Below, one piece after another: positions 59,139-64,000 of a stretch of DNA of 64,000 bases; the stretch's first letter is position 1; every line of letters starts with the position of its first letter. Source of the stretch: Anaerolinea thermolimosa (GTDB lineage Bacteria; Chloroflexota; Anaerolineae; Anaerolineales; Anaerolineaceae); contig NZ_DF967965.1 of the NCBI RefSeq assembly GCF_001050195.2, positions 1,971,480-2,035,479 on the forward strand. The letters are read 5' to 3'. Below the pieces are notes generated by a model, which did no database searches, was not told the DNA's origin, and was given only the letters and a program-made list of their open reading frames with translations. The translations under genes and the position numbers were made by a program.

Positions 59139-59504
59139 ATGCGCACCCCGGCAGGAACCGAATGCCCATTTTTCTACGGTAATTATTTTCGCGGACGTTC
59201 GCAGGAAGAATGCCGTCTGATCGGCAATCAGCCCCGCCCGCACCACTGGACGCCAGACCTGTGCCGTACATGTCCGGTGCCGGGAATCACCCTGGCCAAT
59301 GCCTGCCCGGATATGAAATTAAAAGCTCTGGTTCACACATCCTGGCTGGGGTTGATTCGAAGAGTCAAAATCTCTGCGTATTGCTTTCGAAGTGAAGCCC
59401 CGGTTAAAGACCCTTATATCGGCTGTGGATTATGCCATCCCCTTCCACCCGCTTTGACCAACGAGGACCAAAATGACGTGCACCCTCCTCCTGGACCTGG
59501 ATGA
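59139..59504 (+). CDS. Cysteine-rich small protein downstream of efp
   Basis: A 121-residue protein with eight cysteines, including LCRTCPVPGITLANAC, YIGCGLCHPLP and GRSQEECRLI. The RTCPVPG and GCGLCH pairs look like two metal-binding knuckles. No catalytic motif or membrane helix. The last 32 bases overlap the next gene. It lies 77 bases after efp and may be on its transcript. I believe similar proteins exist elsewhere in this phylum, but I cannot verify that here. Possibly a zinc or iron-sulfur protein. Confidence 0.65.
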   Translation: MRTPAGTECPFFYGNYFRGRSQEECRLIGNQPRPHHWTPDLCRTCPVPGITLANACPDMKLKALVHTSWLGLIRRVKISAYCFRSEAPVKDPYIGCGLCHPLPPALTNEDQNDVHPPPGPG

Positions 59505-60687
59505 CACCCTTCTCACCAACAATATCGAAACCTTCTTACCGGCATACCTGAAAGCTCTGGGGGAATATCTTGCAAAATTCATCCCTCCGGACAGGCTTGC
59601 GCGCGAGTTAATGCGGGCAACTCGTGCTATGGTGGATAACCAAAACCCGGTCTATTCCCTCGAAGAAGTCTTTGACGCCCATTTTTATCCCGCTGTAGGT
59701 TTTTCCAAAGAAGCCCTCCAGGAACGCATCACCCACTTTTATGAAGTGGAATTCCCCAAATTAGCGCATCTAACCAGCCCGCGGCAAGAGGCCATCCGCC
59801 TGGTGAAGAGTGCAATGGACCAGGGCTGGCAGGTCGTCGTCGCAACCAATCCTCTTTTCCCACGGCGGGCGATCGAACACCGCCTTCAATGGGCAGGACT
59901 GAAAGTGGAATGCGTTCCTTTCCGTTGGATCACCTCGTATGAAACCATGCATTTTGCCAAACCCAATCCAGCCTATTACGCTGAAATCCTCGGGCGGTTG
60001 GGCTGGCCGCAGGAGCCCGTAGTTATGATCGGCAACAGTCTGGAAGAGGATATCCTTCCAGCCGCAGTGATCGGTATTCCTACCTTCTGGTTGGATGAAA
60101 CGGACGCCACATTACCATCCACGGTCGTTCCAGGCAGTGTAAAAGGTAATCTTGCCCAGGCGGAGGGCTGGTTTTCCCGGATGCTCCAACACCACGATCC
60201 CTGCCCCCTCACTCCAGAAGCTATCCTCGCCAATCTGATCTCCACCCCTGCAGTGTTCGATGGCATGAAACGCGACCTTCCACCCGGGGAATGCAACCGA
60301 AAACCCGAACCCGATGAATGGTGTTTCACGGAGATCATCTGTCACCTGCGAGATGCTGATCGGGAGGTTAATCTTCCCCGGTTAAGTCACATCCTCGCCC
60401 AGGAGAATGCCTTTATCTCAGCCGTTAATACTGACGAATGGTCAGCGACTCGAAATTACTGCGATGAAAATTTGGGATTAGCCCTGCATGGATTCGCCGC
60501 CGCTCGAATGGAGCTTGTGCATCAGCTGGAAAAGCTTTCTGACGATGACTGGAATCGTCAGGTACGCCATGCCATTTTTGGCCCCACATCCCTGCTTGAA
60601 TTGATGCGTTTTATCACTACCCACGATCGCAGCCACATCCAGCAGGCCATTCAAACCCTAGCCTCCGTTCGTTCAACAGGCATATAA
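59473..60687 (+). CDS. HAD-family hydrolase fused to a DinB-like domain
   Basis: A 404-residue protein. The N-terminal part is HAD-type: TCTLLLDLDDTLLTNNIETF (DxDxT), VVVATNPLFPRRAIEHRLQW for motif II, then FAKPNPAYYAEILGRLGWPQ for the motif III Lys and VMIGNSLEEDILPAAVIGIP for motif IV. From about residue 245 a four-helix DinB_2 domain follows: EWCFTEIICHLRDADREVNL and RFITTHDRSHIQQAIQTL, with His residues that could bind a metal. The joining of a phosphatase-like domain to a DinB thiol-transferase-like fold is unusual. It should be cytoplasmic. Confidence 0.9.
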   Translation: MTCTLLLDLDDTLLTNNIETFLPAYLKALGEYLAKFIPPDRLARELMRATRAMVDNQNPVYSLEEVFDAHFYPAVGFSKEALQERITHFYEVEFPKLAHLTSPRQEAIRLVKSAMDQGWQVVVATNPLFPRRAIEHRLQWAGLKVECVPFRWITSYETMHFAKPNPAYYAEILGRLGWPQEPVVMIGNSLEEDILPAAVIGIPTFWLDETDATLPSTVVPGSVKGNLAQAEGWFSRMLQHHDPCPLTPEAILANLISTPAVFDGMKRDLPPGECNRKPEPDEWCFTEIICHLRDADREVNLPRLSHILAQENAFISAVNTDEWSATRNYCDENLGLALHGFAAARMELVHQLEKLSDDDWNRQVRHAIFGPTSLLELMRFITTHDRSHIQQAIQTLASVRSTGI

Positions 60688-60725
60688 GAGTTTGATAAGA
60701 ACCTTTCTCTTTTTCGACCTAAAAA

Positions 60726-60754
60726 TTGATAAGCTGGGGTGAGATTGGTATAAT
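60726..60754 (+). promoter_or_regulatory. ftsH promoter
   Basis: TTGATA (60726-60731), 17-base spacer, TATAAT (60749-60754). The leader of about 45 bases contains the hairpin at 60762-60786. Confidence 0.75.
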
Positions 60755-60761
60755 CTGTTCA

Positions 60762-60786
60762 GCAGTCTTAATTTTTTGAAGACTGC
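60762..60786 (+). other. Leader hairpin upstream of ftsH
   Basis: gcagtctt (60762-60769) pairs with aagactgc (60779-60786), with a T-rich loop. It lies at the 5' end of the predicted transcript, 18 bases before the GTG start. It may act in temperature- or stress-related control, which is an inference. Confidence 0.45.
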
Positions 60787-60804
60787 AAGTATTGGAGGTT
60801 ATTT

Positions 60805-62670
60805 GTGAATTCACGGAACCAATCCTATATCATTTATGTGCTGCTCTTCATCGCGATCATCGCCATCCTGGTTTATCAATTCACTCAGCAGGGGAACAGT
60901 CAGGATGTGCTTACCATCAATGAAGTAGCCGCAGACCTTCAGGCTGAAAAGGTTGCTCGCATCGTTGAGAATGAAAACCGCCTCAAAGTCATTTACCGGG
61001 ACGGTACTCAGCGTGACTCAACCATCGAATCCAACGCGACTTTCGTGGAGCAGATGTTGAGTTTGGGAGTGAAACCCGATCAACTCAGCCCGACTAAAGT
61101 AAAGATCGAAATCAAACCCCCCAGCGCCTGGCTTGGCCTGCTCACCCTGCTGGGATACGTACTTCCCTTTATTGTACTGGCAGGGGTGTTCTTTTTCATC
61201 TTTCGCCAGGCTCAGGGTAGTAACAATGCCGCCATGTCTTTTGGAAAGTCGCGAGCACGCATGTTCACCGGTGACCATCCAACGGTAACTTTCGAAGATG
61301 TTGCCGGGGTTGAGGAAGCCAAGGAAGAACTCAAAGAGGTGGTTGAATTCCTGCGTGAGCCGCAGAAATTCATTCAACTTGGCGCGCGAATCCCCAAAGG
61401 GGTTCTACTGGTAGGCCCCCCGGGAACTGGAAAAACCCTCATTGCCAAGGCTGTGTCTGGCGAAGCGGGCGTACCTTTCTTTTCCATTTCCGGGTCAGAA
61501 TTTGTAGAAATGTTCGTAGGTGTTGGAGCCAGCCGCGTGCGCGATCTTTTCGATCAGGCCAAACGTCACTCGCCGTGTATCGTCTTTGTGGACGAAATTG
61601 ATGCCGTTGGACGACACCGCGGTGCCGGTCTGGGCGGTAGCCACGATGAACGGGAGCAAACCCTCAACCAGCTTCTCGTCGAAATGGATGGCTTCGATAC
61701 CGATACCAACATCATCATTATGGCCGCTACCAACCGCCCCGATATTCTTGACCCGGCGTTATTGCGCCCGGGACGCTTCGACCGGCGGGTGGTTCTTGAT
61801 CGTCCGGATATGCGCGGACGGGAGGCGATCCTAAAAGTGCATGTCAAGGGAAAACCTTTGGCGCCCGAAGTTGATCTGAGCATCATTGCCCGCGCCACCC
61901 CGGGGTTTGTCGGGGCTGACCTGGAAAATCTGGTGAATGAGGCAGCCATCCTCGCCGCTCGCCGCAACAAGAAGGCCATTGGCCAACCCGAATTTGAAGA
62001 AGCCATTGAGCGCGTCATCGCTGGACCCGAACGGAAGAGCCGCCTGATCAGTGAAGAAGAGAAACGCATCGTGGCATATCACGAAGCCGGCCATGCGGTG
62101 GTGATGAACTCCCTCCCCGAAGCCGACCCCGTGCAGAAGGTTTCGATCATCGCCCGTGGAATGGCCGGGGGATACACCCTGTCTTTGCCGGAGCAGGACC
62201 GCACCCTTATGCCAAGAAAAAAGATGCTAGCCGATCTGGTTGGCTTGCTGGGCGGGCGTGCCGCCGAGGAACTGGTCTTCGATGACATTACCTCAGGAGC
62301 ATCAAATGACATCGAGCGAGTCACACAGTTAGCCCGCACTATGGTTACCCGTTTGGGAATGAGCGAAGCTCTTGGCCCCATGGTTTACGGGCAAAAAGAA
62401 GAACTGATCTTCCTGGGACGCGAAATTTCTGAGCAAAGAGACTATTCAGAGGCCGTGGCTGAACAGATCGACCGCGAAGTCCGTCGTCTGGTGAATGAGG
62501 CATACGCCCAGGCAAAATCGATCCTTATGGAGCATCGCGATAAACTCGATGCTGTAGCCCAGCGCCTGCTGGAAGTGGAAACCTTATCCCGCGAAGAATT
62601 CGAGAAAATCTTCCCCCCACCCGTGCGAAAGCGCGGTGGGGTGCCATCTCTGGTTTCCAACCAGAATTAA
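60805..62670 (+). CDS. ftsH: ATP-dependent zinc metalloprotease FtsH
   Basis: A 621-residue membrane-bound AAA+ protease. Two helices flank an extracytoplasmic domain ([20 protein letters not shown] and [20 protein letters not shown]). Walker A GPPGTGKT (residues 204-211), Walker [15 protein letters not shown], second region of homology [20 protein letters not shown], zinc site HEAGH (residues 426-430) with a later Asp in [18 protein letters not shown]. It degrades damaged membrane and soluble proteins. The GTG start has GGAGG seven bases before. Confidence 0.97.
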   Translation: MNSRNQSYIIYVLLFIAIIAILVYQFTQQGNSQDVLTINEVAADLQAEKVARIVENENRLKVIYRDGTQRDSTIESNATFVEQMLSLGVKPDQLSPTKVKIEIKPPSAWLGLLTLLGYVLPFIVLAGVFFFIFRQAQGSNNAAMSFGKSRARMFTGDHPTVTFEDVAGVEEAKEELKEVVEFLREPQKFIQLGARIPKGVLLVGPPGTGKTLIAKAVSGEAGVPFFSISGSEFVEMFVGVGASRVRDLFDQAKRHSPCIVFVDEIDAVGRHRGAGLGGSHDEREQTLNQLLVEMDGFDTDTNIIIMAATNRPDILDPALLRPGRFDRRVVLDRPDMRGREAILKVHVKGKPLAPEVDLSIIARATPGFVGADLENLVNEAAILAARRNKKAIGQPEFEEAIERVIAGPERKSRLISEEEKRIVAYHEAGHAVVMNSLPEADPVQKVSIIARGMAGGYTLSLPEQDRTLMPRKKMLADLVGLLGGRAAEELVFDDITSGASNDIERVTQLARTMVTRLGMSEALGPMVYGQKEELIFLGREISEQRDYSEAVAEQIDREVRRLVNEAYAQAKSILMEHRDKLDAVAQRLLEVETLSREEFEKIFPPPVRKRGGVPSLVSNQN

Positions 62671-62675
62671 CCTGC

Positions 62676-63725
62676 TCAGGTGTTCAAAGAGGGAGTGGAA
62701 TAAGCTCCCTCTTTGAATTTTAAAATCCATAAACCCGGGGCAATGATGGTCACCACTGCCCAGGCCTGATCGATCCCATAGGCAAACAGGATCACCAGAA
62801 GGGTGGGAACACCCAGCATCACAGCCCCCCACTGTAAACGTTTTGAATCCAGTAGCGGGATCATCTGAATCAAATCATAATCGTGAACCAGCGGGCTGAT
62901 ACAAAAATACCAGAGAGTCAGCAGATCCAAATCAAGCTTTTGCCGAACGTGCTTCAAAATCCATACAAAACTCAGAAGTGTTATGATCACCCAGAGCCCC
63001 CAGAACGCCCATCCATGAATACCCAGCATCACCAATCCACGTGGCACAAAACCCGCCAGAGCCCGTTCAAACAACGGACGGGGATGGCTCAGCCATTGAG
63101 AGAGCCAATCGGGAGCAACCAGGAAAGGTATCCCATAAATGAAGATCATCGCCGCCACCCACCCTAAAAACTGCTTTGGAATCTGACCCGTACCCCGAAA
63201 AGCTTTCCACCAGCGAGAAATCGCCCAGCTCAGAGGGAGAAGACCAAGCTGAGGCTTGATCAGGGTCAGTGCAAGCCAGATTCCCCCGCCAAAGTGATCC
63301 GTCTTCTGACGCTGGCGGTATCCCCATAACCCTATCATGCCAAATACCGCCGTTTGCCCTCCCAAAAAATGAGCTATCAATGGAGCATATAACAAGACCC
63401 AGAGCTTCCACCCACTGATCCACCACGCCACTATCACCGGCAAGAACAGCCACAAGGCCATGCTAACTGGCCGGGGCAGCGCAGCAAAACCAGCAAAAAT
63501 CATCACAAATGGCAAGGGGTAATAGCTATTTTCGCCATACACTTCCTCTCCGCGTAAGAAGCGAGTGCCAATTTGCATGAAAGTCTCATAATCAACTGGC
63601 CCCTGGTCATGTTGTATCACGAAACCGATATAGAGCAGATAAACGGCCAGAAGCAAGAGAGAGAATATTCGGGGAAAAGTAGTTATGGCTGCATTTTTCA
63701 GGGATTTTTTTGTAAATGTTGCCAT
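62676..63725 (-). CDS. GT87/DUF2029-type membrane glycosyltransferase
   Basis: A 349-residue polytopic protein with about nine helices: FSLLLLAVYLLYIGFVIQHD at the N-terminus, then a short extracytoplasmic stretch DYETFMQIGTRFLRGEEVYG with Asp and Glu residues, as in polyprenol-phosphate-mannose-dependent transferases of the GT87 family. The LALTLIKPQLGLLPLSWAIS block (KPQ) is a further family sign. It would add a mannose-like sugar to an acceptor outside the membrane. The ATG overlaps the acyl-CoA synthetase end by 28 bases. Donor and acceptor unknown. Confidence 0.85.
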   Translation of the reverse strand: MATFTKKSLKNAAITTFPRIFSLLLLAVYLLYIGFVIQHDQGPVDYETFMQIGTRFLRGEEVYGENSYYPLPFVMIFAGFAALPRPVSMALWLFLPVIVAWWISGWKLWVLLYAPLIAHFLGGQTAVFGMIGLWGYRQRQKTDHFGGGIWLALTLIKPQLGLLPLSWAISRWWKAFRGTGQIPKQFLGWVAAMIFIYGIPFLVAPDWLSQWLSHPRPLFERALAGFVPRGLVMLGIHGWAFWGLWVIITLLSFVWILKHVRQKLDLDLLTLWYFCISPLVHDYDLIQMIPLLDSKRLQWGAVMLGVPTLLVILFAYGIDQAWAVVTIIAPGLWILKFKEGAYSTPSLNT

Positions 63726-64000
63726 ATCAGTTCCCTTCTGAGGATTTTCCCCACCCCTGTCCGTGGCAGACTCTCGCGAAATTCCACCTCCACGGGCACT
63801 TTATAATACACCAGAGCACGGCCGCACCATGAAATGATCTCCCCGGGGTCGAGTTCGCTACCCGGTCTGGGTACGATCCAAACCTTTACGGCTTCTCCCC
63901 GCAATGGGTGTGGAATACCCGCCGCCGCGACTTCCAACACACCAGGGTGCTGGGCAACCACCTCTTCAACCTCCCTTGGCCACACCTGGAATCCACTCAC
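63698..64000 (-). CDS. Acyl-CoA synthetase (AMP-forming) C-terminal part, 5' end beyond the window
   Basis: The last 100 residues of an AMP-dependent synthetase: SGFQVWPREVEEVVAQHPGV, AAAGIPHPLRGEAVKVWIVP and the catalytic-lysine motif PRTGVGKILRRELI near the C-terminus. These are the C-terminal small domain of long-chain acyl-CoA ligase-type enzymes, which activate a carboxylic acid with ATP and couple it to CoA. The gene runs out of the window at 64000. Chain length is unknown. Confidence 0.88.
   Translation of the reverse strand: MSGFQVWPREVEEVVAQHPGVLEVAAAGIPHPLRGEAVKVWIVPRPGSELDPGEIISWCGRALVYYKVPVEVEFRESLPRTGVGKILRRELIWQHLQKNP

Noticed and set aside
1-64000. CRISPR arrays, tRNA or rRNA genes, insertion sequences and prophage
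   Set aside because: No regularly spaced repeats, cloverleaf-like tRNA sequence, transposase, integrase or phage structural gene was recognised. This was a visual search without tRNAscan or similar tools.

Overview
The window looks like a chromosomal segment of a Chloroflexota bacterium, most likely class Anaerolineae. This placement is inferred from gene content and protein style; no rRNA or tRNA gene is present to confirm it. Pointers are a Tad/Flp pilus locus without an outer-membrane secretin, a fused tandem EcfA ATPase, DUF4129/MoxR/DUF58 and CoxD/CoxE-like pairs, a type 2 isopentenyl diphosphate isomerase beside a polyprenyl synthase, and a bifunctional NAD(P)HX repair enzyme. Genes are densely packed on both strands, often with ATGA overlaps. 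AGGAG-type ribosome binding sites and TATAAT-like -10 boxes are easy to find. I saw no phage, insertion sequence, CRISPR array, tRNA or rRNA.

Layout. 1-970: 3' part of a TolB-like beta-propeller protein. 997-7424 (minus): envelope polysaccharide cluster with a GT2 glycosyltransferase, a polyprenyl sugar-phosphate transferase, a CapD/WbpM-like dehydratase and two FemAB-like aminoacyl transferases. 7449-10508 (minus): RidA protein with cysteine-rich ends, a pair of hairpins, and the cytochrome bd oxidase genes cydB and cydA. 10704-14924: SlyD-like isomerase, MFS transporter, then a structured leader RNA ending in an intrinsic terminator ahead of a DUF4395-thioredoxin operon, a small glycine-rich membrane peptide and a GNAT protein. 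15048-18176: complete ECF vitamin transporter. 19244-21729: aspartokinase and aspartate-semialdehyde dehydrogenase. 23276-24868: glycoside hydrolase. 24901-29212: DUF4129/MoxR/DUF58 operon with an in-frame TGA near its start. 31090-32395: AzlCD exporter operon.

33939-36495 is a divergent OxyR-type regulator and catalase pair. 37668-40075 holds a CoxD/CoxE-like ATPase and VWA pair. 40231-41055 holds two small membrane or stress proteins, the second probably frameshifted. 41153-46599 carries NAD(P)HX repair, TlpA and a degenerate Lgt-like protein, isoprenoid genes and an acyl carrier protein. 46662-48670 encodes succinyl-CoA synthetase. 48823-50438 encodes an SPFH protein fused to a helix-turn-helix, with a helical partner. 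50677-56965 is the Tad pilus operon (flp, cpaB, receiver-TadZ, tadA, tadB, tadC). 56991-62670 holds ComF, hibernation factor, EF-P, a cysteine-rich protein, a HAD-DinB fusion and FtsH. The window closes with a GT87-like mannosyltransferase and the 3' end of an acyl-CoA synthetase gene.

How the genes work together. Cytochrome bd, OxyR/catalase and the two thioredoxin-family proteins suggest a cell that meets oxygen and oxidants. The polysaccharide, FemAB and Tad genes deal with cell surface and attachment. The best candidates for something new are the leader RNA at 12722-12951, the SPFH-HTH fusion with its partner, the cysteine-tailed RidA, and the TGA-split DUF4129 gene.
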